Part shown: positions 30,502 through 41,300 of the stretch, piece by piece
How the letters are laid out: every line of letters starts with the position of its first letter
How positions within the stretch are numbered: the first letter of the stretch is position 1
DNA from: Methylobacter sp.
GTDB lineage: Bacteria; Pseudomonadota; Gammaproteobacteria; Methylococcales; Methylomonadaceae
Reading direction: 5' to 3'
DNA: 64,000 nucleotides
Assembly: GCF_004322395.1 (NCBI RefSeq)
Contig: NZ_SCTW01000101.1
Span: forward strand, 1 to 64,000
Notes under the pieces: generated by a model
The model's input: only the letters and a program-made list of their open reading frames with translations
The model's database searches: none
Told to the model about the DNA's origin: nothing
Made by a program: the position numbers and the translations under genes

Positions 30502-31071
30502 ATGGCTGTCTATAGCACTAATGAGTTTAAAGCCGGGTTAAAAGTTATGTTAGATAACGATCCCTGTGCAATTATTGAAAATGAATTTGTAAAACCCGGA
30601 AAAGGTCAGGCTTTTAACCGGGTAAAAATCAGGAATTTAAAAACCGGCCGGGTGATTGAAAGAACCTTTAAATCGGGCGAGTCTCTGGAAGGCGCCGATG
30701 TTGTCGATGTCGAGATGCAATATCTCTATAACGACGGTCAATTCAGGCATTTTATGGTGCCGGACACTTTCGAGCAGTATCAAACTGATGAAAAAATTGT
30801 CGGCGATGCGGGTAAATGGCTTAAAGACCAAGACTCTTGCACTGTAACCTTATGGAATGATGTGCCTCTTGCGATTTCACCGTCCAATTTTGTCGATTTG
30901 GCTATTACTGAAACCGATCCCGGTGTTCGTGGCGATACCTCGGGCGGCGGCGGCAAACCGGCGGTTTTGGAGACTGGTGCGGTAGTCAGAGTGCCTTTGT
31001 TTGTGCAAATTGGTGAATTGATCAGGGTCGATACCCGTACCGGCGAATACGTTTCGCGCGTAAAAGAATAG
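30502..31071 (+). CDS. efp: Elongation factor P
   Basis: Relieves ribosome stalling at polyproline. The 189-residue protein starts [17 protein letters not shown] with GAGG five bases before the ATG; longer in-frame extension upstream overlaps epmB and lacks family sequence. The modified Lys is in the [11 protein letters not shown] loop near residue 34, matching the beta-lysylated type served by EpmA/EpmB. The KOW, OB and C-terminal OB domains all appear. Confidence 0.97.
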   Translation: MAVYSTNEFKAGLKVMLDNDPCAIIENEFVKPGKGQAFNRVKIRNLKTGRVIERTFKSGESLEGADVVDVEMQYLYNDGQFRHFMVPDTFEQYQTDEKIVGDAGKWLKDQDSCTVTLWNDVPLAISPSNFVDLAITETDPGVRGDTSGGGGKPAVLETGAVVRVPLFVQIGELIRVDTRTGEYVSRVKE

Positions 31072-32048
31072 TGCTGCAAGACTGGCGACCAACATGCTCT
31101 TTAGAGCTGATGCGCTTAAGAGCGCAGATGCTTGCCGAGATACGTAAGTTTTTTGCTGATAGATCGGTATTGGAAGTGGAGACGCCTTTACTTGGACACT
31201 GTATCGGAACAGATCCGCAGTTGGATTTTTTTACTGCTGACTATTGGTTGCCGCCACGGCGGCAAACGCTGTTTTTGCAAACATCGCCTGAGTTTGCAAT
31301 GAAACGGCTGCTTGCAGCCGGCAGCGGTTCCATCTATCAGATAGGCAAGGCATTCAGGAACGGCGAGTCGGGGCGTTTCCACAATCCTGAATTTACCATG
31401 CTTGAATGGTATCGGGTCGGCTTTACCTTGCCCCAGTTAATGGATGAAATCGCTGAGCTGATCGAAGGACTATTCAGTGGTAAGCCGTTAAAAGAAACAC
31501 GACGAGTCAGTTACCAGGACGTATTTGTTTCGTTTACCGGTTTAGATCCCCTGATATTTTCGTATCAGGATTACTGCGCTTTTGCCAGGGAATGCGAATT
31601 ATCTGAGGCAGTAGGTATTTGCGGACAAGACCATGCCTTGTGGCTGGATTTTATATTCAGCCATAAAGTCCAGCCGCATTTGGGCGAAAATGCTTTGTGC
31701 ATGGTTTATGGTTACCCCGCTTGTCAGTCGTCGTTAGCAAAAATCAATGAAGATAATCCGCAGATCGTTGAGCGGGTTGAACTATTTATTAATGGCATTG
31801 AGCTTGGCAATGGCTATTACGAGCTGACCGATGCAGAAGAGCAGAGTAGGCGCTTTGATAAAGAATTGGCTATCAGGCACTTACATAAACAGCCGTCTGC
31901 CGTTAAAGACCAACGTCTTATTGCAGCTCTGCAATCGGGATTGCCGGAATGTTCGGGCGTGGCTGTAGGTTTGGATCGTTTGTTGATGCTATTGTCTGAT
32001 AGCGCTTCCATTGATAATGTGCTTAGTTTTTCTATTCGTAGCGCTTAA
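31071..32048 (+). CDS. epmA: EF-P (R)-beta-lysine ligase EpmA
   Basis: Lysyl-tRNA-synthetase-like ligase attaching beta-lysine to EF-P. 325 residues, lacking the tRNA anticodon-binding domain. Motif 2 region FRNGESGRFHNPEFTMLEWYR is split here to its ends (FRNGE and EFTMLEWYR), and motif 3 is GVAVGLDRLLML. The GTG start shares its first base with the efp stop codon (TAGTG), so expression is coupled. Confidence 0.95.
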   Translation: MLQDWRPTCSLELMRLRAQMLAEIRKFFADRSVLEVETPLLGHCIGTDPQLDFFTADYWLPPRRQTLFLQTSPEFAMKRLLAAGSGSIYQIGKAFRNGESGRFHNPEFTMLEWYRVGFTLPQLMDEIAELIEGLFSGKPLKETRRVSYQDVFVSFTGLDPLIFSYQDYCAFARECELSEAVGICGQDHALWLDFIFSHKVQPHLGENALCMVYGYPACQSSLAKINEDNPQIVERVELFINGIELGNGYYELTDAEEQSRRFDKELAIRHLHKQPSAVKDQRLIAALQSGLPECSGVAVGLDRLLMLLSDSASIDNVLSFSIRSA

Positions 32049-32068
32049 GCTCGTTTAAATATTTACTG

Positions 32069-32077
32069 TGATATAAT
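32069..32077 (+). promoter_or_regulatory. Extended -10 promoter element upstream of bamA
   Basis: TGATATAAT is a perfect extended -10 (TGnTATAAT), 50 bases before the bamA ATG and just after the epmA stop. The -35 region is weak, which is normal for extended -10 promoters. Confidence 0.5.
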
Positions 32078-32127
32078 CCGGCAGTTTTTAAACATTAGGC
32101 AATGCTGTTTTATTTTTAGACTCCTAC

Positions 32128-34437
32128 ATGAAATTAAATAATTTTTCTCGCTTGCTATTGCTGTTTCTGCTTGTTTCCCAGGTGGCTAAAGGCGATGAAG
32201 AGTTTATTGTTGAGGACATTCAAGTCAAAGGCTTGCAACGTATCTCCGTAGGTACCGTTTATAACTATCTTCCTATTAATGTGGGAGAAAGGTTTTCATT
32301 GGATAATGTTGGCCCGGCAATCAAGGCGCTATTTAAAACCGGTTTTTTTAAAGATATTTCTCTGGAAAGAGAAGGATCAACACTGATTGTTAATGTGGTA
32401 GAGCGTCCCTCTATTGCGAAAATCATTTTTGAAGGCAATAAAGATTTAAGTAAGGACGATTTGACTAAAGCCTTAAAGAAAATCGGATTGGCTGAAGGCA
32501 AGGTATTCGACCAGCAGGTGCTGGATAAAGTCGAGCAAGAATTAAGTCGTCAATATTTCAGTCACGGCAAATACGGCTTGAAGATCACTACGGATGTGTC
32601 CAATCTGACACGCAACCGGGTCGGTATTCATATCAAGATTTCAGAGGGCAGGGTAGCCAAGATCAAGCAGATCAATATTGTCGGTAATAATGTTTTCGAT
32701 GATAAAACGCTGTTGCGTAATCTTGAACTGAACACCTCTAATCTGTTGTCGTTTTATACCAAGGACGACCAGTATTCCAAACAAAAATTGCAAGCGGACT
32801 TGGAGACCTTGCGTTCCTATTACCTGGATCGCGGTTATATCAACTTTAATATCGAGTCCACGCAGGTAGCTATCACCCCGGATAAAAAAGATATTTATGT
32901 CACTATTAACGTTAAAGAGGGTGATGTTTATACGCTGGAAAAAGTCAAACTAGCCGGTAATCTGGTGGTCGCCCCTCCAGAACTTATTAAGCTGGTGAAG
33001 GTCGGCCCGGGAGAGATTTTTTCCAGAAAAAATGCTACTGAAACATCTAAAGCAATTTCTGACCGTTTGGGCGATGACGGTTATGCTTTTGCTAACGTCA
33101 ACATGGTACCGGAGATCAACGAAGCTAAAAAAACCGTTGATATGACTTTTTTTGTCGATCCTGGCAAACGCGTTTATGTCAGACGCATTAACATGAAAGG
33201 CAACAACAAAACCCGTGATGAAGTGCTGCGTCGGGAAATGCGGCAAATGGAGTCCAGTTGGGCTTCGAGTTCAAAGATAGAACGGTCGAAAACGCGTCTT
33301 GAACGCTTGGGCTATTTCGAAGAGGTGAATGTTGAGACACCTCCGGTTGCAGGTACTGCCGACCAGATTGACGTCAATTATACGGTAGTAGAAAAACCCT
33401 CCGGCAACTTGTCGGCAGGTATCGGTTTTTCTCAAACCCAAGGGATAGTGTTGAATGCCAATATTGCTCAGGATAACGTTTTCGGTTCTGGCAAACGAGT
33501 GAATATTGCCTTCAATAATAGCGATTATGCGACCAGTTACCAGTTCGGTTTTTTTAATCCTTATTTCACAGTGGACGGAGTAAGCCAGGGTTACAATTTG
33601 GGCTATACCAAACGAAATGCCGGACGAGTGAATATCGCCAATTATTCAACCAATGTGATGAATGCGGGGATGAATTTCGGCATACCGTTGAATGAGTTCG
33701 ACAGTTTGCGTTTTGATGTTGATGTGAAACATACTGAGTTGACCAAAACTGACTTTACATCCAATGAAATTCAGGCTTTTATTAATAAGGAAGGCAATAG
33801 TTATTTAACCCTGTCTCCGGCAGTGGGCTGGACTCACGATACGCTTAACAGGGCAATCTTTCCTAACAAGGGACAACAACAGCGCTTTTCTGCATTGGCG
33901 ACAGTTCCTGGTAGCGACCTGGAATATTATAAAATCAGCTATAAACATCAACTTTATTTTCCGTTGGCTAAAGACTTTACGTTCAGACTGCAGGGTGAAG
34001 TAGGTTACGGGGACGGTTATGGAAAAACGGATGGCTTACCGTTCTTTGAAAACTATTTCGGCGGAGGGACAGGGTCTATTCGCGGTTATAAAAATAATAC
34101 CGTTGGACCGAGAGATACCCCCTTTGGCAATCCGCTTGGCGGTTCCAGCAAAATTATCGGTAATGCCGAGGTGTTTTTCCCGGTGCCTTTTATGCCGGAG
34201 ACAAAATCAGTCAGGTTAGGCACTTTTTTTGATGCTGGAGCAATCAACAATGGCTTTAAAGTGGATAATATGAAATATTCTGCCGGGATTTCAGGCGAAT
34301 GGTTGTCGCCGTTCGGCGCTTTATCCGTTAGTGCCGCATTGCCATTAAATGCTAAATCTACAACCACGGCAGCAGACGGCACTATTACAGGGGATCAAAA
34401 ACAGATGTTTCAATTCAACTTCGGTCAGAATTTCTAG
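32128..34437 (+). CDS. bamA: BamA, outer-membrane protein assembly factor
   Basis: Omp85 barrel that inserts outer-membrane proteins. 769 residues: signal peptide ending near ...QVAKG, five POTRA domains (the first starting IVEDIQVKGLQRIS), then a 16-strand barrel. The loop-6 motif appears as GTGSIRGYKNN, where the V/IRGF/Y signature is expected, and the chain ends in the aromatic QFNFGQNF. Leads the bamA-skp-fabZ-lpxA-rnhB run. Confidence 0.97.
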   Translation: MKLNNFSRLLLLFLLVSQVAKGDEEFIVEDIQVKGLQRISVGTVYNYLPINVGERFSLDNVGPAIKALFKTGFFKDISLEREGSTLIVNVVERPSIAKIIFEGNKDLSKDDLTKALKKIGLAEGKVFDQQVLDKVEQELSRQYFSHGKYGLKITTDVSNLTRNRVGIHIKISEGRVAKIKQINIVGNNVFDDKTLLRNLELNTSNLLSFYTKDDQYSKQKLQADLETLRSYYLDRGYINFNIESTQVAITPDKKDIYVTINVKEGDVYTLEKVKLAGNLVVAPPELIKLVKVGPGEIFSRKNATETSKAISDRLGDDGYAFANVNMVPEINEAKKTVDMTFFVDPGKRVYVRRINMKGNNKTRDEVLRREMRQMESSWASSSKIERSKTRLERLGYFEEVNVETPPVAGTADQIDVNYTVVEKPSGNLSAGIGFSQTQGIVLNANIAQDNVFGSGKRVNIAFNNSDYATSYQFGFFNPYFTVDGVSQGYNLGYTKRNAGRVNIANYSTNVMNAGMNFGIPLNEFDSLRFDVDVKHTELTKTDFTSNEIQAFINKEGNSYLTLSPAVGWTHDTLNRAIFPNKGQQQRFSALATVPGSDLEYYKISYKHQLYFPLAKDFTFRLQGEVGYGDGYGKTDGLPFFENYFGGGTGSIRGYKNNTVGPRDTPFGNPLGGSSKIIGNAEVFFPVPFMPETKSVRLGTFFDAGAINNGFKVDNMKYSAGISGEWLSPFGALSVSAALPLNAKSTTTAADGTITGDQKQMFQFNFGQNF

Positions 34438-34454
34438 AAGAAGTTGTTTTTATT

Positions 34455-34483
34455 GTAGGGGCTACCGGGCAGGTAGTCCCTAC
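34455..34483 (+). terminator. Hairpin after bamA
   Basis: Twelve-base stem with one G-T pair (34455-34466 and 34472-34483) and a five-base loop, followed by GTTTATAA. It may attenuate rather than fully stop transcription into skp. Confidence 0.5.
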
Positions 34484-34554
34484 GTTTATAATTCAACAAA
34501 ATAGCCGTATTTTAATTATTATTTATTTTAACTCCACCAGAGATCTGTTTAACA

Positions 34555-35055
34555 ATGAAAACAAAAATTGCTTTATTCTTAGGATTGTTGCTTGCTGCTA
34601 ATGTGAGCTATGCTGATTTAAAGATTGGCTTTGTCAATATACCAGCCGTTCTTGAGAAAGCGCCCCAGGCAGAAAAAGCCAAAAAACGCCTGGAGCAGGA
34701 GTTTTCACCGCGTGATAAGCAATTAGTCGCTCAGCAAAAAGAAATTCAAAACATGGATGAAAAAATGACTAAAGATGCCGCCGTAATGGGTGAGTCGGCA
34801 AGAGCAAATTTGGAAAAAGACATTTTAAATAAGAAAAGAGATGCAAAAAGAGCGCAACAGGAGTTTAGCGAGGATTTTAATGCGCGTCGTAATGAAGAAT
34901 TAGGAAAATTACAACGGCGTATTGTTGAAGCTATACGGGAAATTGCTAAAGACCAAAATTTTGACTTATTACTGACTGACGGTGTTATTTATGCCAGTGA
35001 AAAAATCGACGTAACCAGTCAAGTTCAACAAAAGTTGTCAGCCATGCCGGAATAA
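34555..35055 (+). CDS. skp: Skp/OmpH periplasmic chaperone
   Basis: A 166-residue exported protein with signal peptide MKTKIALFLGLLLAANVSYA followed by DLKIGFVNIPAVLEKAPQ and a long Lys/Glu/Gln-rich coiled coil, the tentacle of the Skp trimer. Holds unfolded outer-membrane proteins on the way to BamA, which is encoded just upstream. Confidence 0.93.
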   Translation: MKTKIALFLGLLLAANVSYADLKIGFVNIPAVLEKAPQAEKAKKRLEQEFSPRDKQLVAQQKEIQNMDEKMTKDAAVMGESARANLEKDILNKKRDAKRAQQEFSEDFNARRNEELGKLQRRIVEAIREIAKDQNFDLLLTDGVIYASEKIDVTSQVQQKLSAMPE

Positions 35056-35115
35056 TTACATACGGGTTTTTATTTAATCGCATAGTCATCAACTTTTAAG
35101 AAAAGCATCTCAAAT

Positions 35116-35559
35116 ATGTCCATTAAATTAGATATTTTACAAATACAAGAATTCTTGCCGCATCGTTACCCTTTTTTATTGGTTGATAAGGTTATTGAGT
35201 GCGAACCTGGCGTTAGATTATTAGGGGTGAAAAACGTAACTTATAACGAACCGTTTTTCCAAGGACATTTCCCACAAAAACCCATTATGCCAGGCGTGCT
35301 GATTTTAGAGGCCTTGGCTCAATCCACAGGATTATTGGCATCGGAAACAGCAGGCGATGAGCTGGCCGGAATGATTTATTATTTGGTCGGTATCGACAAA
35401 GTCAAGTTTAAAAGACCCGTTGTGCCCGGGGATCAGTTGATGCTGGAAGCAAAATTTCTTAAAAGCAAGCGCAATATCTGGGCATTTGAATGTCAAGCGG
35501 AAGTTGACGGTGAGTTCGTCGCGAGTGCTGAAATCAGATGTGCGGCCGTGGTAAATTAA
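35116..35559 (+). CDS. fabZ: 3-hydroxyacyl-ACP dehydratase FabZ
   Basis: A 147-residue hot-dog fold dehydratase of fatty-acid synthesis. The catalytic stretch is [20 protein letters not shown] (His and Glu). Follows skp directly; lpxD, which normally separates these two genes, is absent. lpxA begins one base after its stop. Confidence 0.97.
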   Translation: MSIKLDILQIQEFLPHRYPFLLVDKVIECEPGVRLLGVKNVTYNEPFFQGHFPQKPIMPGVLILEALAQSTGLLASETAGDELAGMIYYLVGIDKVKFKRPVVPGDQLMLEAKFLKSKRNIWAFECQAEVDGEFVASAEIRCAAVVN

Positions 35560-35560
35560 T

Positions 35561-36331
35561 TTGATCGATCCAACAGCGATAATCGATAGTAAGGCTGAGC
35601 TGGCCGATGACGTATCTATCGGCCCTTATTCCGTTATCGGTGCGGGTGTAAAAATCGGCGCCGGTACGGTAGTAGGATCCCATGTTGTTATTAAGGGGCC
35701 TACTACCATAGGCAAAGATAATCGCATCTATCAATTCACTTCGATCGGCGAAGATCCCCAAGACAAAAAATACGCCGCAGAGATAACCCAGCTGGAAATC
35801 GGCGATAGAAATACGATACGCGAATATACTTCCATGCACCGGGGAACCAAACAGGATCGCAGCCTTACCAAGATTGGCAATGACAACCTGTTTATGGCGT
35901 ACACCCATGTGGCGCATGACTGCATTATCGGCAATCATGTGATTATGGCAAACGGGGCTTCATTGGCCGGGCATGTGCATTTGCATAGTCACGCTATTTT
36001 GGGCGGATTTACCCTGGTGCATCAGTTCACGCAAATAGGGCAGTACAGCTTTGCTGCTATGGGTAGCGCAATTACCCAGGACATCCCTCCGTTTGTTATG
36101 GTCGGCGGTAAGCCTACCAGACCGCACGGCATCAATTCAGTCGGCATGGAGCGCAACGGCATTTCTCCTGAAGACATCAGGTTAATCAGGAAAGCTTACA
36201 AGATAATTTACAAGACTAATCTGCGTCTGGAAGATGCCATTGATCAAATGGAAGATTTAGCAGGTGAAAGTAAAGAATTGTCTGATATGGTCAGCTTTTT
36301 GCGCAATGTAAGCCGGGGTATATTGCGTTAA
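35561..36331 (+). CDS. lpxA: UDP-N-acetylglucosamine acyltransferase LpxA
   Basis: First enzyme of lipid A synthesis. 256 residues with left-handed beta-helix hexapeptide repeats (for example VSIGPYSVIGAGVKIGAG) and the catalytic His region ILGGFTLVHQFTQIGQ. The only sensible start is a TTG (MIDPTAIIDSKA...), one base after fabZ, with a poor Shine-Dalgarno site, implying coupled translation. lpxB, the usual next gene, is not here. Confidence 0.96.
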   Translation: MIDPTAIIDSKAELADDVSIGPYSVIGAGVKIGAGTVVGSHVVIKGPTTIGKDNRIYQFTSIGEDPQDKKYAAEITQLEIGDRNTIREYTSMHRGTKQDRSLTKIGNDNLFMAYTHVAHDCIIGNHVIMANGASLAGHVHLHSHAILGGFTLVHQFTQIGQYSFAAMGSAITQDIPPFVMVGGKPTRPHGINSVGMERNGISPEDIRLIRKAYKIIYKTNLRLEDAIDQMEDLAGESKELSDMVSFLRNVSRGILR

Positions 36332-36363
36332 TTACGGCTTAAATCGTTAGGAGCGATGCAGTT

Positions 36364-36975
36364 ATGGATGACGAATTTTCAATAAAAATCTCACAAGGAT
36401 TAATGCTTGCAGGCGTTGACGAAGCCGGTCGCGGACCACTCGCAGGCCCGGTTTTCGCTGCCGCAGTTATCCTGGATCCAATACGGCCGATAGCCGGATT
36501 GGCCGACTCAAAAACCCTTAGCGAAAGCAAGCGGGATAGTCTTTACAGTCTCATCAAAGAAACCGCTTTAAGCTGGTCGATTGCTCAAGCCAGTGTTGAA
36601 GAGATTGATGAACTTAATATCCTTAAAGCAACGCTACTGGCAATGCAACGGGCTGTAAAAGGCTTGCCTATCCAGCCGGACGAGGTTTTAGTGGATGGCA
36701 ACCGCCTTCCCGATCTGTCCATGCCTGCCCAGGCTATCGTTAAAGGCGACAGTAAAGTGCAGGCGATCAGTGCTGCGTCTATATTGGCAAAAGTCGAGCG
36801 GGATAAACTGATGGTCGACTATCATCAACTCTATCCTGAGTTTTCGTTTCATGTGCATAAAGGCTACGGTACCAAACAGCATTTGGCCGAAATCGAGCGG
36901 TTCGGTTTTTTGGACATACACCGAAGAACATTCAACCCGGTAAAGTCCATGCTGATGCGGCTGGGAAGATATTAA
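36364..36975 (+). CDS. rnhB: Ribonuclease HII
   Basis: Removes ribonucleotides from DNA. 203 residues; first motif [15 protein letters not shown] with catalytic Asp-Glu, later VDGNRLPDL and [27 protein letters not shown] precedes the ATG. It follows lpxA after 32 bases, with lpxB absent. Confidence 0.96.
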   Translation: MDDEFSIKISQGLMLAGVDEAGRGPLAGPVFAAAVILDPIRPIAGLADSKTLSESKRDSLYSLIKETALSWSIAQASVEEIDELNILKATLLAMQRAVKGLPIQPDEVLVDGNRLPDLSMPAQAIVKGDSKVQAISAASILAKVERDKLMVDYHQLYPEFSFHVHKGYGTKQHLAEIERFGFLDIHRRTFNPVKSMLMRLGRY

Positions 36976-36980
36976 TCTTG

Positions 36981-37088
36981 TCCACGAAAAGCACGAAAGA
37001 CACGAAATTTAGCTATTCACTCTTTGGGTAACGGTCTACGGTTTGCTACCCTTTTGAAAATTTTCGTGCTTTTCGTGTTTTTCGTGGA
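36981..37088. repeat. Long imperfect inverted repeat (CACGAAA-rich palindrome)
   Basis: Arms at 36981-37010 and about 37057-37088 are near-complementary, each built from iterations of the CACGAAA word (ccACGAAAAgCACGAAAgaCACGAAA...), with three or so mismatches and a ~46-base spacer. It lies between convergent rnhB and srkA. Such iterated CACGAAA palindromes are typical of interspersed intergenic repeats; it could also terminate transcription from both sides. Confidence 0.75.
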
Positions 37089-37096
37089 CGAAATAA

Positions 37097-38086
37097 TTAA
37101 CCCAACTCAAGCGGCCCTTCATTCATTAATGCGATCTGCTCTCGAAGTTCAATAATCCTATCTTGCCAATAACGCGGCGTATTAAACCATGGGAACGCCA
37201 TTGGAAACGCAGGATCATCCCAGCGACGCGCTATCCAGGCAGAATAATGAATTAAACGCAGAGTTCGCAGGGCTTCAATAAGATATAGTTCTCTGCTGTC
37301 GAAATCGTAAAAAGTCCGATAGCCGTTCAGTAGATGATTTAACTGGACGGTCATTTCGGCGCGATCTCCGGAAAGCAGCATCCATAAGTCCTGTATTGCA
37401 GGCCCCATTCGGCTGTCATCGAAATCGACAAAATGCGGACCGTCATCCGTCCATAAAATATTGCCGGGATAACAATCGCCGTGCAGGCGCAGGCTTTTTA
37501 TCTTTCCGGCAAATTCAAAACAGCGCCTTACGCCATCCAGCGCATGTTCAGTTACACTACTGTAAGCCTCTATAAGGTCAGCGGGTATGAAATGATTGGC
37601 CAGCAGATAAGCTCTCGGTTCATCGCCAAATGCCTCAATATCAAGCGTTGGGCGCTCTTTGAAAGGCTTTAGTGCGCCGATCGCATGAATGCGTGCGATA
37701 AATCGGCCCATCCATTCCAGCTTTTCTCGCCCTACAAGCTCAGGTACTCGGCCGCCTTGCCTTGGAAATACAGAAAAACGGAAGCCATTGAAATGGATTA
37801 AGGTCTGGTTATCGCCAAACGGTATTGGAGGTACAACGGGAATTTCAGACTTTGATAATTCTTGAGTAAATGCGTGCTCTTCAAGAATGGCGGCTGTAGT
37901 CCAGCGATTGGGCCTGTAGAATTTTGTAACTACAAAAGACGCATCCGCCATGCCAACTTGATAAACGCGGTTTTCATAACTATTGAGCGCTAGTAGCCGA
38001 CCATCACCGTGCAGGCCCATATGGTCGAGCGCATTCAAGATAATGTCGGGAGTCAGCGCTGAAAAAGGAGTGAGATTAGTATTCAT
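37097..38086 (-). CDS. srkA: Stress-response kinase SrkA (YihE/RdoA)
   Basis: A 329-residue Ser/Thr protein kinase of the choline/aminoglycoside kinase fold. Catalytic loop LHGDCYPGNILW and metal motif HFVDFDDSRMGP are intact near residues 200-225. SrkA counters stress-induced death (MazEF/Cpx-linked) in E. coli. Start sequence MNTNLTPFSALTPDIILNAL is typical. Confidence 0.93.
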   Translation of the reverse strand: MNTNLTPFSALTPDIILNALDHMGLHGDGRLLALNSYENRVYQVGMADASFVVTKFYRPNRWTTAAILEEHAFTQELSKSEIPVVPPIPFGDNQTLIHFNGFRFSVFPRQGGRVPELVGREKLEWMGRFIARIHAIGALKPFKERPTLDIEAFGDEPRAYLLANHFIPADLIEAYSSVTEHALDGVRRCFEFAGKIKSLRLHGDCYPGNILWTDDGPHFVDFDDSRMGPAIQDLWMLLSGDRAEMTVQLNHLLNGYRTFYDFDSRELYLIEALRTLRLIHYSAWIARRWDDPAFPMAFPWFNTPRYWQDRIIELREQIALMNEGPLELG

Positions 38087-38205
38087 AAATACTATTGTAA
38101 CGCCGAATCCAGGCGGGCCTTAAAATAATCTCGCCAAAGCACCCCCTTCAGGTCCAGTCTGAAGAGATTGGGGAAATATTCAAAGTACAGATTATTTTTT
38201 TAACG

Positions 38206-38240
38206 CTGCATCGCTGACTTTTTGAAAGTCAGCGATGCAG
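38206..38240. repeat. Perfect 16-base hairpin
   Basis: Perfect arms 38206-38221 and 38225-38240 (CTGCATCGCTGACTTT and complement) with a three-base loop, downstream of the PPi-PEPCK gene stop (minus strand) and upstream of srkA. Neither side has a clean T-run, so it may be an RNA stability element rather than a terminator. Confidence 0.6.
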
Positions 38241-38305
38241 GTTACTCGCTTCCGGTCGCTGGGGACGCTGAAGTAGCGCCCGTTTTCGCAAACGTTTAGT
38301 CAAGC

Positions 38306-41300
38306 CTATTGATGCACCCAATCCGCCCCTAAAGTGCCTTGCAGCAGGTGCAGATAGGCCGGATCATTGATTTCGACCAGTTTACGCCCAACCGCTTCAA
38401 GTTTCTGGCTTAATTCGGCGCGGTTAGCGGAATCATTCTGTTCCGTTTTACTCAATTGCTGTTGAATATAAGCTTTGTGTTGTTGCCAAAGCTCACTGTC
38501 GCGTTGCTGTTTGATTTCAAGACGCTGTTGATACCAGTCGCTTTGGAGTAAGTAGTCGCGGGTGAACATGGCGCGAATATCAGGAGCGCTGGCGGTTTTG
38601 CCTTCATACTGGCCGTGGGCCATAATGTGTAGCAGCGCTTTTAAAGGCGGGCAGGCATCATCAATGGAACCGTCCTGAAAATACAGCAGCGCTACTCGTT
38701 GCTGTGCTTCATAAACATTGTCGATACCGTCAACATAGCTGGGCAGATCTTGCGTTTCCGGTCTCAACATAGCTTCGTCAAATACCGCCGTTGGGTAATC
38801 GAACATCTTGCCGAAATTGGTATGTACAAACCGCTCGGTAATGCGATAACCCAAGCGGCTTTGAAATACGGTACGGCCTTCGTATTCGAAATCTTCCAGT
38901 TTTTCCAGTTGTCCTTTTTCAATCAAATATTGCGGGTCGCGCTGGGCTACCGGCAAGCGCGACCATATCTCAGGGATTAGCAGGCTGATGTCATGATCGA
39001 TTCGACGTTTAGAGCCGATGAAACCCGCGGCCGTGGAAAAACCGTCGTAGCCGCACAGGATAAAGGAAACCAGCGCGGTATTCAGGTCGGCGGTGGCGGA
39101 TACTGCATTGAACGGGCCTTTGGTCAGTGCGCCTTCGGAACCGGCACCGGTTGTGGAGGGCGATTTTCCGGTTAGGCTGCAAATAAAATCCATAAACAGT
39201 TCAGGCAACTCCTGATAGTGGATCGGATTATAGATAGCCAGCGGCCGGATATTTGCTTCAAGATCGGCCGGATTGTTGCGCCGTCCTGTTAATACTTCGT
39301 TAACCGGAAAATAAACGGTTTGATCGGCATTAAGTCCACGGGCTAAACGGGTGGACTGTTCAGCAATATAGCGCATTTTGGGGTTGGCTATATCAGGGCG
39401 AAGTTGCAGGTAGCGGACATTGAGGCTGGGTTTTCCGTCAACCAGACGGGGATGAGCCGATGAGACGAAGTACTCGCCATCCTTGCCGTTGACTGCTTGA
39501 TGGATGACGTTTTGCATCGGCTCGCTGAATTCGTCGAAGTGAATGACATCTTCAATGAATTCGCGAGCGTCTTGTGCGTTAAGCGGCTGGAAATTGGAGA
39601 TAAAGTTGTCCGTGCGCGAAAAATCCAGCTCGGTCTGTAAATCGGTGCCTCGGTGAACCGCATCGTCAGGACGTTGAAAAAAGCTTTGCTCGCAGTTATC
39701 GACCAATTTAACGCTGGGATTTTTATAATCGGGATTAAGCCCGGTCAGGTAATGCACCGGCACGACGGTGGATGCGGAAATATCGTCTTCCAACTGAATT
39801 TTTGCTGAGGCGATAAAATCCTGGCGTAGTTTAAAAACCCGCCACGCGCCTTTTTCATCAAAGCCTACGCGCAGATAACTGGCTATCAGTTTGCGGCCTT
39901 GAAACTTCAATTCGTTACCAGGATAACTGTTGACCATATCGACGGAAAAATGTTTCCTCCAATCCTGCCCCCATTCTTCCTTGTAAAAACGTTTAATCAT
40001 CAGCGCCACAGCCAATATATGCTGGGGTATTGTTGCCAGCCACTGGTTGTGGGTATCCGAAAATTCGGTTTCAGATGGAGTCAGTAGTTTGATAACCGAG
40101 CCCAAGGTGCGTTCATTGCTGAGTAGGCGGCGTTGGTCGAGTCCATGCAGGGCCGGATTGCGAAACCGAGTGGAATAATCGCGTTCGAATATATCGGTGA
40201 CTATATCCATATCTTTGTCGAAATCATCGACAAAGATAGCGCCGGAAATAATAGCTCCGGCAATCGATTTGGAAATTTCCGATTTGCCGCCTCCTGATAC
40301 TGTGCTCGGCTTGTGGCAGAAAGTGCCTTCCTGATGAGTGCCGATTAAGCGCCAGCTGGGCGCATGAGGGTGGCGTTCCATATGGATTTTAAAGCCGTTA
40401 GGATAAATATAAGTGTGGCCGAACAGCAATTTAAGTGTATGCGTCTGCCTGTTATGCGTCCAGCTGATTTGCTGCTGTTGAATGTTGAACTTCGCCGAGT
40501 TGGGGATATAAATAATGTCGGGATAGTGCTTATCAACAGCATAGCCTTCGTCTTTAGGCTCTATTACAGGAGCCAACTGACGGCAGACTTTGTCGAAAGA
40601 ATAATGCTCGCTGATATAAGAAGTATGCGGCAAAAAGATTTCTCCGAGGATGACTCTCGGGAAAGCCAGCGCGCCTCCTGAATGTTCTTCTTCAGCACCG
40701 CCATATAAATTGGCTGAATAGCTGATATGGGATTTTATTTCCTTTTTGCTGTAGCCGAAATAGTTATCGGCAATGATCGTAACAATCACTCCTTGCATAT
40801 TGCGGCATACCAGTTTAAAGGGTTGGCCGTTATTGTAGAGTTCGTCTTCCTGTTGCCAGCACATGCCGTCCTTGCGTTGGCGCTCGGTCGCATCGTCAAA
40901 ATGCGGCAGGCCGAGATCCTTTTTCCGGCAATGAACCAGGTGCGAGGCAAGAATAATGCAGCCGGTATGACCGGTCCAATGGTCAATATCCAATGCGGCG
41001 TCGTTTTCCGGCAGGAACGGGTCGCCCGCGTTGCCGAAAATAGATTCGACAAAATCCAGGTTGGCGACCAGTCCGCCTGGGGCGAAAAACCGGACTTCCA
41101 TGGTTTTGACCGGCATAGTGTCGGAAACTTCCGGACATACGATAGGTCTCATCAGCGATGATACCCAAAGTTTTGCGCTGTTCGGTTGGGCGCTGGTAAA
41201 AGGTAGGGACAACAGGTCGTCGGGAGGCGTCAGGGCTGTACGCAGCAACGCCGCATAAGCCTCTACCGGTACTTCGTTTTTATCAGCCGGAACCGGAAGA

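Noticed and set aside
36981-37088. Possible CRISPR array from repeated CACGAAA words
   Set aside because: Only two arms facing each other, no regular spacers, no cas genes.
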